NCBI GenBank assembly: GCA_963810815.1
Contig: CAWEPB010000007.1
Location: 434,001 to 498,000 of the forward strand
Direction: 5' to 3'
Origin: CAVQWT01 sp963810815
GTDB taxonomy: Bacteria > Pseudomonadota > Gammaproteobacteria > Burkholderiales > Casimicrobiaceae
DNA: 64,000 bases
The notes under the pieces were generated by a model. That model ran no database searches and was not told the origin of the DNA. It saw nothing but the letters and a program-made list of their open reading frames with translations. Below are positions 25,774 to 33,802 of the stretch, piece by piece (the stretch's first letter is position 1; the number at the start of each line of letters is the position of its first letter). A program made the translations under genes and the position numbers.

Positions 25774-26757
25774 TTAGCGGAACTGCTCGAGGAATCGCAG
25801 ATCGTTTTCGTAGAACAGGCGCAGGTCGTTGACGCCGTAGCGCAGCATGGCCAGGCGGTCCGGCCCCATGCCGAACGCGAATCCCTGGTACCGCTCGGGG
25901 TCGATGCCGACGGCGCGCAGCACGTTGGGGTGCACCTGGCCCGAGCCGGCGATTTCGAGCCAGCCGTCGCCGAAGCTCATGTCGATCTCGGCCGAGGGCT
26001 CGGTGAACGGAAAGAACGACGGGCGGAAGCGCACCTTGAGGTCGTCGCGCTCGAAGAACATGCGCAGGAACTCGGTGAACACGCCCTTGAGGTCGGCGAA
26101 CGACACGTCGTCGGCGATCCACAGCCCTTCGACCTGGTGGAACATCGGCGAATGCGTCGCGTCGCTGTCGACGCGGTACACCCGGCCCGGGGCGATGATC
26201 TTGATCGGCGGCCGGTGCGTTTCCATGTAGCGGACCTGGATCGGCGAGGTGTGGGTGCGCAGCACGTGGCCGCCCTCGACGTAGAACGTGTCGTGCATCG
26301 ACCGTGCCGGGTGGTTCTCGGGCGTGTTGAGCGCGGTGAAGTTGTGGAAGTCGTCCTCGATCTCGGGGCCGTCGGCGACGGCGAAGCCCAGCGACCGGAA
26401 GAGCGTCTCCATGCGCTCGAGCGTGCGGGTCAGCGGATGCAGGCCACCGGTGCCGGCGCCGCGTCCGGGCAGCGACACGTCGAGCGCCTCGGCGGCGAGC
26501 TGCGCCTCCTGCCGCGCGTCGGCCAGCGCGTCGCGGCGGGTGGCGAGCGCCGCTTCCAGCGCGTTCTTGGCCTCGTTGATCGCGGCGCCGGCGGCCGGGC
26601 GGTCGGCGGCCGGAAGCTTGCCGAGCGACTTCAGCAGCTCGGTCAGCGCGCCGGTCTTCCCGAGGTAGCGCGCCTTCGCGTTCTCCAGCGCGGCCGGGTC
26701 GCCGGCGGCGGTGAAGTCGGCGCGGGCGGCGGCGACAATGCGTTCGAGGTCGGTCAT
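25774..26757 (-). CDS. pheS: Phenylalanine--tRNA ligase alpha subunit
   Basis: A 327-residue class II synthetase subunit. An N-terminal coiled-coil (about 1-85) is followed by the catalytic core with class II motifs: ENHPARSMHDTFYVEGGHVL, RTHTSPIQVRYM, motif 2 GRVYRVDSDATHSPMFHQVE, and motif 3 GFAFGMGPDRLAMLRYG. The phenylalanine-specificity Ala seen in E. coli lies in the same motif. It is separated from rplT by an intrinsic terminator that could act as an attenuator. Confidence 0.97.
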   Translation of the reverse strand: MTDLERIVAAARADFTAAGDPAALENAKARYLGKTGALTELLKSLGKLPAADRPAAGAAINEAKNALEAALATRRDALADARQEAQLAAEALDVSLPGRGAGTGGLHPLTRTLERMETLFRSLGFAVADGPEIEDDFHNFTALNTPENHPARSMHDTFYVEGGHVLRTHTSPIQVRYMETHRPPIKIIAPGRVYRVDSDATHSPMFHQVEGLWIADDVSFADLKGVFTEFLRMFFERDDLKVRFRPSFFPFTEPSAEIDMSFGDGWLEIAGSGQVHPNVLRAVGIDPERYQGFAFGMGPDRLAMLRYGVNDLRLFYENDLRFLEQFR

Positions 26758-26782
26758 CGTTGCGTTCCGATGGGGGGCGCGG

Positions 26783-26815
26783 AAAAAAAAGAGGGAGGCG
26801 GTTCGCGCCTCCCTC
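26783..26815 (-). terminator. Intrinsic terminator / possible attenuator between rplT and pheS
   Basis: Perfect 10-bp stem GAGGGAGGCG/CGCCTCCCTC (26791-26800 with 26806-26815), 5-base loop, then eight T residues on the minus strand. It sits within the 76 bases between the rplT stop and the pheS ATG. Read-through would be needed for pheST expression from the upstream promoter, as in E. coli pheST attenuation. No Phe-rich leader peptide fits in this gap. Confidence 0.85.
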
Positions 26816-26833
26816 GTCTTTTGCGGGCTTCGA

Positions 26834-27190
26834 TCAGGCCAGAGAGGCTTTGGCCTGCTCCGCGATCTTGCCGAAGGCCGCCTTGTCGTGGATCGCGAGA
26901 TCCGCGAGGACCTTGCGGTCGATGTCGATCGACGCCTTCTTCAGCCCGTTCATGAACACGCTGTAGCTCATGCCCAGCTCGCGCACCGCCGCGTTGATGC
27001 GGGCGATCCAGAGGGCACGGAACTCGCGCTTCTTGACCCGGCGGTCGCGATACGCGTACTGCCCGGCCTTCATCACCGCTTCCTTGGCGATGCGGTAGAC
27101 GTTGCCGCGACGGCCGCGATAACCCTTGGCGGCGGTCAGCACCTTCTTGTGCCGCGCACGGGCGGTCACACCACGTTTGACTCTTGGCAT
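26834..27190 (-). CDS. rplT: 50S ribosomal protein L20
   Basis: A 118-residue L20 with MPRVKRGVTARARHKKVL, RIAKEAVMKAGQYAYRDRRV and RIDIDRKVLADLA-like C-terminal features. It is an early assembly protein on 23S rRNA and, in enterobacteria, the translational repressor of rpmI-rplT. It is 9 bases downstream of rpmI. Confidence 0.98.
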   Translation of the reverse strand: MPRVKRGVTARARHKKVLTAAKGYRGRRGNVYRIAKEAVMKAGQYAYRDRRVKKREFRALWIARINAAVRELGMSYSVFMNGLKKASIDIDRKVLADLAIHDKAAFGKIAEQAKASLA

Positions 27191-27199
27191 GGCGGCTCC

Positions 27200-27397
27200 T
27201 TACGCGTAAGGCAGCATGGCCTTCACCGAATCCATGTTGGTCGCATGGACGCCGGTGGTGCCGCGGAGCTGCCGCTTGTTCTTGGTGGTCTTCTTGGTCA
27301 GGATGTGGCGCTTGAACGCCTGGGCGCGCTTGACGCTGCCGCCCGCTCGCACCCGCAGGCGCTTCTTGGCGCCCGACTTGGTCTTCATCTTCGGCAT
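27200..27397 (-). CDS. rpmI: 50S ribosomal protein L35
   Basis: A 65-residue basic L35: MPKMKTKSGAKKRLRVRAGG, FKRHILTKKTTKNKRQLRG, and MLPYA at the end. It stands between infC and rplT in the standard order, 11 bases after the infC stop. Confidence 0.98.
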   Translation of the reverse strand: MPKMKTKSGAKKRLRVRAGGSVKRAQAFKRHILTKKTTKNKRQLRGTTGVHATNMDSVKAMLPYA

Positions 27398-27408
27398 GGT
27401 GCCGTTCC

Positions 27409-28029
27409 TTATTTGCTGCCCACGGCGGTGCTCTCCGGCTTGGGGGCCGGGGAGACTTTGTCGGCGGGTGCCGAACCGGTCTCGGGCTTGTTCGGGTGAT
27501 GCTTCTGCACTTGCACTTTCTTGGGGGCCAGCAGCATCACCATTTGCCGGCCTTCCAGTCGGGGAAACGACTCGACCACACTGTGCGGTTCGAGGTCCTT
27601 CTTGATGCGCTCCAGCAGCCGGATGCCGAACTCCTGGTGCGCCATTTCGCGGCCGCGGAAACGCAGCGTGATCTTCGCCTTGTCGCCCTCGCCAAGAAAG
27701 CGGATCAGGTTCCGGAGCTTGATCTGGTAATCGAACTCGTCGGTCCCCGGCCGGAATTTCACTTCCTTGACCTGGATCTGCTTCAGCTTGAGCTTCGCCT
27801 CGTGCTGCTTCTTCGCCTCGCGGTACTTGAACTTGCCGAAATCCATGATCCGGCAGACCGGCGGCTCGGCCATGGGCGCGATCTCGACCAGGTCGAGTTC
27901 CGCTTCCTCGGCTTTCGCCAATGCGACCGCGATCGGCACGATGCCGAACTGCTCGCCGTCGTCACCTACGAGACGGACCTCGGGGGCGCTGATCTCGCTG
28001 TTGATCCGTTGTGCTTTGTCCTGAGCTAT
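27409..28029 (-). CDS. infC: Translation initiation factor IF-3 with ATA start codon
   Basis: About 206 residues. The first GTG in the frame (27939) would cut off the conserved N-terminus AQDKAQRINSEISAPEVRLV. That stretch begins at an ATA codon (28029-28027) with GGTGGAG 8 bases upstream, so I place the start there. Non-AUG starts (AUU, AUA, AUC) are a known feature of infC that lets IF-3 repress its own translation. The N domain (EISAPEVRLVGDDGEQFGIV), linker and C domain (KYREAKKQHEAKLK, VKEVKFRPG, RFRGREMAH) are complete. The last 30 residues form an unusual Pro/Lys/Ala tail. thrS ends 57 bases upstream. Confidence 0.92.
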   Translation of the reverse strand: MAQDKAQRINSEISAPEVRLVGDDGEQFGIVPIAVALAKAEEAELDLVEIAPMAEPPVCRIMDFGKFKYREAKKQHEAKLKLKQIQVKEVKFRPGTDEFDYQIKLRNLIRFLGEGDKAKITLRFRGREMAHQEFGIRLLERIKKDLEPHSVVESFPRLEGRQMVMLLAPKKVQVQKHHPNKPETGSAPADKVSPAPKPESTAVGSK

Positions 28030-28086
28030 TGCCGTTGCTCCACCGTTGACGAATAAAAGACCGTGCCGCCCGCCGGCAACGCGTCG

Positions 28087-29994
28087 CTAGCGACGCGCCG
28101 CGACCTCCTCGCGGAGACGCGCAACGAAGGCCTCGGTGGGCATCGCGCCCAGGTCTTCGCCGCTGCGGGTACGCACGGCCACTTGTCCCGCCTGCATTTC
28201 CTTGTCGCCCACCACCAGCTGGTAGGGGAGCTTTTGCAGGCTATGTTCCCGAATTTTATAGGTTATTTTCTCATTGCGCAAATCGGCCGCGACGCGGAAC
28301 CCGGCCGCCCTGAGCTTCGCCTCCACCTCCCGGGCGTAGGGGGCCTGGCGGTCGGTGATGGTCAGGATCGCGGCCTGCACCGGCGCCAGCCAGGGCGGCA
28401 GCGCCCCGGCGTAGTGCTCGATCAGGATGCCGATGTAGCGCTCGAGCGACCCGACGATGGCCCGGTGCAGCATCACCGGGGTCTTCCGGGTGTCGTCCGC
28501 GTCGACGTACTCGGCGTTCAGCCGGCCCGGCATCTGGAAGTCGACCTGGATGGTGCCGCACTGCCACGAGCGCCCGATCGAGTCCTTGAGGTGGTACTCG
28601 AGCTTGGGTCCGTAGAACGCGCCCTCGCCGGGCAGTTCGGTCCACTCGGCGCCGCAGGCCTTCAGCGCCTCGCGCAGCGCCGTCTCGGCGCGATCCCAGG
28701 CCTCGTCGCTGCCCAGGCGCTTCTCCGGCCGCAGCGCCAGCTTGATGGTGACGTCGGTGAAGCCGAAATCGCGGTACACCTCGAGCGCCAGCCGGTTGAA
28801 CGCCGCCACTTCCGGCTGGATCTGGCTTTCGGTGCAGAAGATGTGGCCGTCGTCCTGGGTGAAGGCGCGCACGCGCATGATGCCGTGCAGCGCGCCCGAC
28901 GCCTCGTTGCGGTGGCAGGCGCCGAACTCGCCGTAGCGCAGCGGCAGGTCGCGGTAGCTGCGCAGGTCCGAATTGAAGATGAGGATGTGCCCGGGGCAGT
29001 TCATCGGCTTGATCGCGTAGTCGCGTTTCTCCGACTCCGTCGCGAACATGTTCTCCTTGAAGTTCTGCCAGTGGCCGGACCGTTCCCACAGCGAACGGTC
29101 GAGGATCTGCGGCGCGCGCACTTCCTGGTAGCCGTTGTCCTGGTAGACGCGGCGCATGTACTGCTCGACCTGCTGCCAGATCGACCAGCCCTTCGGGTGC
29201 CAGAACACCATGCCCGGCGCCTCGTCCTGCTGGTGGAAGAGGTCCAGCGTGCGGCCGAGCTTGCGGTGGTCGCGCTTCTCGGCCTCCTCGATCCGGGTCA
29301 GGTACGCGTCGAGGTCGTCCTTCTTCGCCCAGGCGGTGCCGTAGATCCGCTGCAGCATCTCGTTGCGCGAGTCGCCGCGCCAGTAGGCGCCGGCGAGCTT
29401 CATCAGCTTGAACACCTTGAGCTTGCCGGTGGACGGCACGTGCGGGCCGCGGCAGAGGTCGGTGAACGCCCCTTCGCTGTACAGCGAGATGTCCTCGTTC
29501 GACGGGATCGACGCGATGATCTCCGCCTTGTAGTGCTCGCCGATCGACTTGAAGTACGCGACGGCGTCGTCGCGCGGCAGCAGCCGGCGGGTGACCGGCT
29601 CGTCCTTCTTCGCGAGCGCGGTCATCTTCGCCTCGATCGCCGCGAGATCCTCGGGCGTGAACGGGCGGTGGAAGCTGAAATCGTAGTAGAAGCCGTCCTC
29701 GATCACCGGCCCGATGGTCACCTGCGCCTCGGGGAAGAGTTCCTTGACCGCGTAGGCGAGGAGGTGCGCCGTCGAGTGGCGCAGCACCTCGAGCCCCTCG
29801 GGGTCCTTGTCGGTGACGATGGCGACGTCGGCGTCCCGGTCGATCAGGTACGAGGTGTCGACGAGCTTGCCGTCGACCTTGCCGGCGAGTGCGGCCTTGG
29901 CGAGGCCCGGGCCGATCGACGCGGCGAGCGCGGCGACCGAAACCGGGGCATCGAACTGACGGATCGAGCCGTCGGGAAGGCGTAGGGCGGGCAT
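28087..29994 (-). CDS. thrS: Threonine--tRNA ligase
   Basis: A 635-residue ThrRS from the ATG at 29994. The TGS domain is at 1-61, followed by the N2 editing domain with HSTAHLLAYAV (HxxxH) and the SAD motif. The class II core has Zn-site PMNCPGHI, RNEASGALHGIMRVRAFTQDD and the anticodon-binding domain at the C-terminus (ITYKIREHSLQKLPYQLVVG). It heads the translation operon thrS-infC-rpmI-rplT-pheST-ihfA-merR. A short Thr-codon ORF and a terminator precede it (see separate entries), suggesting control by threonyl-tRNA supply. Confidence 0.97.
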   Translation of the reverse strand: MPALRLPDGSIRQFDAPVSVAALAASIGPGLAKAALAGKVDGKLVDTSYLIDRDADVAIVTDKDPEGLEVLRHSTAHLLAYAVKELFPEAQVTIGPVIEDGFYYDFSFHRPFTPEDLAAIEAKMTALAKKDEPVTRRLLPRDDAVAYFKSIGEHYKAEIIASIPSNEDISLYSEGAFTDLCRGPHVPSTGKLKVFKLMKLAGAYWRGDSRNEMLQRIYGTAWAKKDDLDAYLTRIEEAEKRDHRKLGRTLDLFHQQDEAPGMVFWHPKGWSIWQQVEQYMRRVYQDNGYQEVRAPQILDRSLWERSGHWQNFKENMFATESEKRDYAIKPMNCPGHILIFNSDLRSYRDLPLRYGEFGACHRNEASGALHGIMRVRAFTQDDGHIFCTESQIQPEVAAFNRLALEVYRDFGFTDVTIKLALRPEKRLGSDEAWDRAETALREALKACGAEWTELPGEGAFYGPKLEYHLKDSIGRSWQCGTIQVDFQMPGRLNAEYVDADDTRKTPVMLHRAIVGSLERYIGILIEHYAGALPPWLAPVQAAILTITDRQAPYAREVEAKLRAAGFRVAADLRNEKITYKIREHSLQKLPYQLVVGDKEMQAGQVAVRTRSGEDLGAMPTEAFVARLREEVAARR

Positions 29995-30092
29995 GGTGTC
30001 TCCTGGCAGGGGCGCGGGCGGCTGTCTGAGGGCGGTGGCTGGGTCTCGACGAAACGGGGACGCCGCTCGCCGCGACGGGTCGCCGATCCCCC

Positions 30093-30122
30093 AAAAAAAA
30101 GTGCGGTCGAGCCGCACTTTTT
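30093..30122 (-). terminator. Intrinsic terminator in the thrS leader (candidate attenuator)
   Basis: GTGCGG/CCGCAC stem with 5-base loop, flanked by A5 and T5 that lengthen the stem, then T8 on the minus strand. It lies 99-128 bases upstream of the thrS ATG with no other gene between it and thrS. It can also stop plus-strand transcription weakly (T5). Confidence 0.8.
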
Positions 30123-30155
30123 CGCTTTCACGGGACGTGCGAACTCGTTCTGGGG

Positions 30156-30188
30156 CTACGGAGTCTCCGGACGCGTTCGCGGTGTCAT
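30156..30188 (-). CDS. Candidate thrS leader peptide, MTPRTRPETP
   Basis: A 10-codon ORF (ATG ACA CCG CGA ACG CGT CCG GAG ACT CCG TAG) with an AAGGGG ribosome-binding site 7 bases upstream. Three of the nine codons after the start are Thr. Its stop is 34 bases upstream of the terminator hairpin in the thrS leader, the spacing expected for translation-coupled attenuation. It is too short to judge by coding statistics. The case rests on Thr content, SD and position. Confidence 0.55.
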   Translation of the reverse strand: MTPRTRPETP

Positions 30189-30479
30189 AACCAGCCCCTT
30201 CCCCAAGCTTGCGCACCCTGCCGATGGCAGCGGTGACGCAGCGCAGCAACCACCCGATACCGACGGCGAATTATAGCGCACCAGGTGCCGCGACGGCCCC
30301 GCGTCGGAGGCTGGCAGCGGTGCGCCGTGGACGAACGGGGGGGGTTCGTCGATCGGGACACGAATCGCCGCGCCGCTCGCGGAGCGGCGCGGCGATTGGC
30401 GCGCTCCGGGCAACCCTCAACGCTTCGGCGCGCCCGCTCGGGACTCGGGCCCGGGTCCCGGAACGGGCCTCGGAATCAA

Positions 30480-30604
30480 TATGCCAATGGAATGACAATT
30501 AACAACAAGACATTGCACGCGCAAACAATGCGCTAGATCAATAAATGATGACCGATTGGTTTGCATTGGTTCGCAACTGCCCTTGACACTTGTTATGCCA
30601 ATGG
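30480..30604. repeat. Direct repeats TATGCCAATGG in AT-rich intergenic region
   Basis: The 11-mer TATGCCAATGG occurs at 30480-30490 and 30594-30604, with a weaker relative (TGTGCCAATCC) at 30639. The second copy overlaps the spacer of the candidate promoter, so a regulator binding there could control it. The stretch 30480-30706 is much richer in A+T than its surroundings. From 30189 to 30479 I see no gene. Confidence 0.5.
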
Positions 30605-30610
30605 TATAAA
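30583..30610 (+). promoter_or_regulatory. Sigma-70-type promoter for the FN3/PKD protein gene
   Basis: TTGACA (30583-30588), 16-base spacer, TATAAA (30605-30610). The -35 is a perfect match and the -10 a five-of-six match to the consensus. The predicted start of transcription is about 90 bases before the TTG start codon at 30707. Confidence 0.7.
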
Positions 30611-30706
30611 AATGATCGAAACAAAGTTAAGATCAATTGTGCCAATCCAAAACTGTTCGTATATGAAAGTGCTATTGGATTGACGTAAACCATTGAAAGG
30701 CAACAC

Positions 30707-32533
30707 TTGAATAGTCTAATGCCAACGTCGTTGTTCCCGCGGCTTGATGCCTCCGGTTCCACGGTCCCCGGCCGGATCGACCGGGCGGCGCGGCACCAGC
30801 CGGCGGTGGCGCCGGCGTCCGGCGCCAATCTGCGGGCTGCGCTTTTCGCGTGGGGCTTCCTGCTGCTGGTCCTGCTGGCGATCCCGGTCCGCGCATTGGC
30901 GGCCAACGTCACCCTGGCGTGGGACCCCGTGTCCAGCCCCGTGCTCTCCGGCTATACGCTGCACCACGGAACCTCCGCGGGGAACTACACGACGACCATC
31001 GACGCCGGCGCCGCGCTGTCGTGGACCGTTTCCGGTCTGGTCGAGGGATCGACGTATTACTTTGCCGTGCGCGCGTACGACACGTCCGGCGTGCCCTCCG
31101 ACTATTCCAACGTGGTCGCGGTGACGGTTCCGTACGGAGCCCCGCTCGCCGCCTTCAGTGCGAGCACGCAGTCGGGAACGGCGCCGCTGGCCCTCAATTT
31201 CATCAATGCGTCGACCGGCAACATCACCTCCTACGCGTGGACCTTCGGCGACGGCACGACGAGCACCGCACAGAACCCGACCAAGACCTACACCAGCGCC
31301 GGGTCGTACACGGTCGGACTCCAGGTGTCCGGACCGGGGGGGACGAACACCAAGACGCTCGCCAACTACATCACGGTCACCGCAGGGACCGACACCACCG
31401 CGCCGACCGCGCCGGCCGGCCTTGCGGCCTCCGCGGGTGCGACCAGCGTCAATCTGACGTGGTCCGCGTCGACCGACAACGTCGGAGTGACCGGGTATCG
31501 GGTCGAACGCTGCCAGGGTGCGGGCTGCAGCTCGTTCGTGCAGATCGGGACGTCGGCGGGTACCAGCTACAGCGACACGGCGGTCGTCGCCGGCACCGCC
31601 TACAGCTACCGCGTTCGCGCGGCCGACGCTGCGGGCAACCTGAGCGCCTATTCCGGTGTCGCCGCGGCGACGGCCTCGATCGCCGCGCCCGTCGCCGCAT
31701 TCGTCGCCAGCGCGACGACCGGGGCCGCGCCGCTGACGGTGACGTTTTCCAGCAGCTCCACCGGCAGCATCACCAGCTATGCGTGGACGTTCGGGGACGG
31801 CACCACGAGCACGGCGCAGAGCCCGTCGAAGACCTACTCGGTCGCCGGGTCGTACACGGTGAGCCTGACGGTCACCGGCGCCGGGGGCAGCAACACGCTG
31901 ACCAGGTCCAGTTACATCAACGTCACCTCGACGACGACGACGCCGCCGCCGACCGGCGGAACCGGCGCCTTGGCCGGCAGCTTCGTCACGTCCTCGTCGG
32001 CGGTCGACCTTTCGGTCAACGGCAGGAGCGACTGGATCAAGTGGCCGGAAAACGTCCGCAAGTCCACTGTGGCGACGCAGATCAGCAGCTATGCCGTCGT
32101 TGGCGGCGCTTCGGCCGGCGGCTATTCCGGCGATCGGCGCAGCCTGGCCTGGAGCGACGGATCGCCGACCGTCACCGGATCGAGCACCAACGGGGTCGCC
32201 ATCTCCGGCATCGGCACCGGCTTCAGCATGACCGCGCCGGCCGATACGACGAGCCGGACGCTGACGATCTATGCCGGCGCCGAGGGCGTGTCGGGGACAC
32301 TGACCGCGCGGCTGTCGGACGGGTCCGCGCCCAATTTCGTCAGCACGACGACCGTGACGAAGTGGGGAAAGTACAACCTGGTCTACACGCTGACCTACAA
32401 GGCGGCCAGTGCCGGGCAGACGCTCAACGTCACCTGGATCCAGACCGCCACCGGCGGATCGAAGTGGCGGTCGAGCACGCCGAGACGGATCACGCTGCAG
32501 GGCGCGGCGCTGTCGGCGAGCACTTCGCCCTGA
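30707..32533 (+). CDS. Secreted fibronectin type III / PKD repeat protein
   Basis: A 608-residue exported protein from a TTG start with AAAGG 8 bases upstream (next ATG at 30719). An N-terminal region with a hydrophobic signal/anchor at about 43-66 (ending ALAAN) is followed by FN3 (about 67-142), PKD (146-226, ITSYAWTFGDGTTSTAQNPT), FN3 (232-321) and PKD (325-408, ITSYAWTFGDGTTSTAQSPS). A Thr/Pro linker and a ~180-residue C-terminal beta domain follow (DLSVNGRSDWIKWPEN, PADTTSRTLTIYAGAEG). The two PKD copies are nearly identical over the core. It has no PEP-CTERM, LPXTG or other sorting tail. It probably binds carbohydrate or matrix at the cell surface and adjoins the EPS locus; function unproven. 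Confidence 0.82.
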   Translation: MNSLMPTSLFPRLDASGSTVPGRIDRAARHQPAVAPASGANLRAALFAWGFLLLVLLAIPVRALAANVTLAWDPVSSPVLSGYTLHHGTSAGNYTTTIDAGAALSWTVSGLVEGSTYYFAVRAYDTSGVPSDYSNVVAVTVPYGAPLAAFSASTQSGTAPLALNFINASTGNITSYAWTFGDGTTSTAQNPTKTYTSAGSYTVGLQVSGPGGTNTKTLANYITVTAGTDTTAPTAPAGLAASAGATSVNLTWSASTDNVGVTGYRVERCQGAGCSSFVQIGTSAGTSYSDTAVVAGTAYSYRVRAADAAGNLSAYSGVAAATASIAAPVAAFVASATTGAAPLTVTFSSSSTGSITSYAWTFGDGTTSTAQSPSKTYSVAGSYTVSLTVTGAGGSNTLTRSSYINVTSTTTTPPPTGGTGALAGSFVTSSSAVDLSVNGRSDWIKWPENVRKSTVATQISSYAVVGGASAGGYSGDRRSLAWSDGSPTVTGSSTNGVAISGIGTGFSMTAPADTTSRTLTIYAGAEGVSGTLTARLSDGSAPNFVSTTTVTKWGKYNLVYTLTYKAASAGQTLNVTWIQTATGGSKWRSSTPRRITLQGAALSASTSP

Positions 32534-32625
32534 TCGGCGCCAGCAGGCCGGGAGCAAGTCGAACCGGCCACTGCCCGGAGAGAGACGCGGTCCCGGCGAC
32601 GTTCGTCGTCGCGCGGGGACCGGCG

Positions 32626-33729
32626 TCAGGTCGTTCCCAGCAGGGACGCGACGTGGTCGCCGATCGCCATGCAGGCGGTGAGGCCGGGTGACTCGATTCC
32701 CATGAGATTCACGAGGCCCGGGGTTCCATGGACCCCGGGACCGTCGATGCGGAAGTCCGCCGCCGGCTCGCCGGGGCCGCTGATCTTCGGCCGGATGCCG
32801 GTGTAGTCCGCATGCAGGCGATCGGGATCGAGGTCCGGGTAATACCGGCGAATCGCCGCAACGAAGCCGGCCCGTCGCGAATCGTCGAAGCTGTAATCGA
32901 TGGAGTCGATCCACTCCACGTCGGGACCGAATCTGGCGCGTCCGCCGAGGTCGAGCGTCACGTGAATTCCCAGCCCTGCGGCTTCGGCGACCGGGTAGAC
33001 GAGGCGGCCAAAGGGTGATTTGCCACTGAGGCCGTAGTAGTGGCCCTTGGCAAACCGCTCACGCGGTAGCGCATACCCGGGTGGAGCCGGAAGGCTCCGG
33101 GCCACGCCGGGTGCGGTGAGACCCGCACTGTTGACGAGTTCGCGGCAGACGATCGAGCACTCGTCCGAACCGCCGACCTTCAGCTCGAAGCCCTCAGGGT
33201 GCGCGACCGCGCCGAGGACCGGGCTGCGACAGACCACCTGGCCCCCCGCGGCCTCCAGATCGCCGAGGAAGGACGCCATCAACGCATGGCTGTCGATGAT
33301 GCCGGTCAGCGGCGACCGGATCGCGCGCACGCAGGTGACGGCCGGTTCGAGGTTGCGAACTTCCTCTGCGGACAGCCACGGCAGTTCGCCCACACCGTTG
33401 GCGAGCGCCGTTGCCCGGTAGCGAAGGAGGGTGGCCACGTCGGATTCGGTGGTGGCCACGATCAGCTTGCCGATCTGGCGGTGGGGTACGCCTCGCTCGC
33501 GGCAATAGGCGTACAGGCGCTCGCGGCCGGTCACGCACAGCCGCGCCTTGAGCGAGCCTGGCGCGTAGTAGATCCCCGAATGGACGACTTCCGAATTCCG
33601 GCTGCTGGTGCCGGTTCCGAACTGCGGGGCGGCCTCGAGCACCAGGACTTCCCGTCCGCCGAGCGCCAGCGCGCGCGCCACCGCCAGCCCGACCACGCCG
33701 GCGCCGATTACGACGGTCTGGACATCCAT
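32626..33729 (-). CDS. FAD-dependent oxidoreductase, LhgO (L-2-hydroxyglutarate dehydrogenase)-like
   Basis: A 367-residue DAO-family flavoenzyme. The Rossmann dinucleotide motif VVIGAGVVGLAVARALA is at residue 6, SSRNSEVVHSGIYYAPGSLK is typical of LhgO, and the C-terminal FAD-contact segment is GLVNLMGIESPGLTACMAIG. Members oxidise L-2-hydroxyglutarate or related hydroxyacids and pass electrons to quinone. It is the last gene of the minus-strand arm, 73 bases downstream of galE. A polysaccharide role is not obvious; it may simply be co-located. Confidence 0.83.
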   Translation of the reverse strand: MDVQTVVIGAGVVGLAVARALALGGREVLVLEAAPQFGTGTSSRNSEVVHSGIYYAPGSLKARLCVTGRERLYAYCRERGVPHRQIGKLIVATTESDVATLLRYRATALANGVGELPWLSAEEVRNLEPAVTCVRAIRSPLTGIIDSHALMASFLGDLEAAGGQVVCRSPVLGAVAHPEGFELKVGGSDECSIVCRELVNSAGLTAPGVARSLPAPPGYALPRERFAKGHYYGLSGKSPFGRLVYPVAEAAGLGIHVTLDLGGRARFGPDVEWIDSIDYSFDDSRRAGFVAAIRRYYPDLDPDRLHADYTGIRPKISGPGEPAADFRIDGPGVHGTPGLVNLMGIESPGLTACMAIGDHVASLLGTT

Positions 33730-33802
33730 TTAAGTTCGCGACTCGGGTGCAGGGCGATCGCAGGCAGCGGGCGAGGTCCTGTCGGCATCTTGCGGAGGTC
33801 GG

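Noticed and set aside
28063..29985. 640-codon plus-strand ORF opposite thrS
   Set aside because: Antisense shadow of thrS caused by codon bias; no recognisable motif.
30000..30260. T-box riboswitch for thrS
   Set aside because: No AG-bulge/T-box sequence (UGGNACC-like antiterminator) could be found, and T-boxes are not expected in betaproteobacteria.
30156..30413. 85-codon minus-strand ORF covering the thrS leader peptide
   Set aside because: The upstream part is Arg/Ser/Ala-rich with no ribosome-binding site; only the last 10 codons, with their own SD and ATG, look meaningful.
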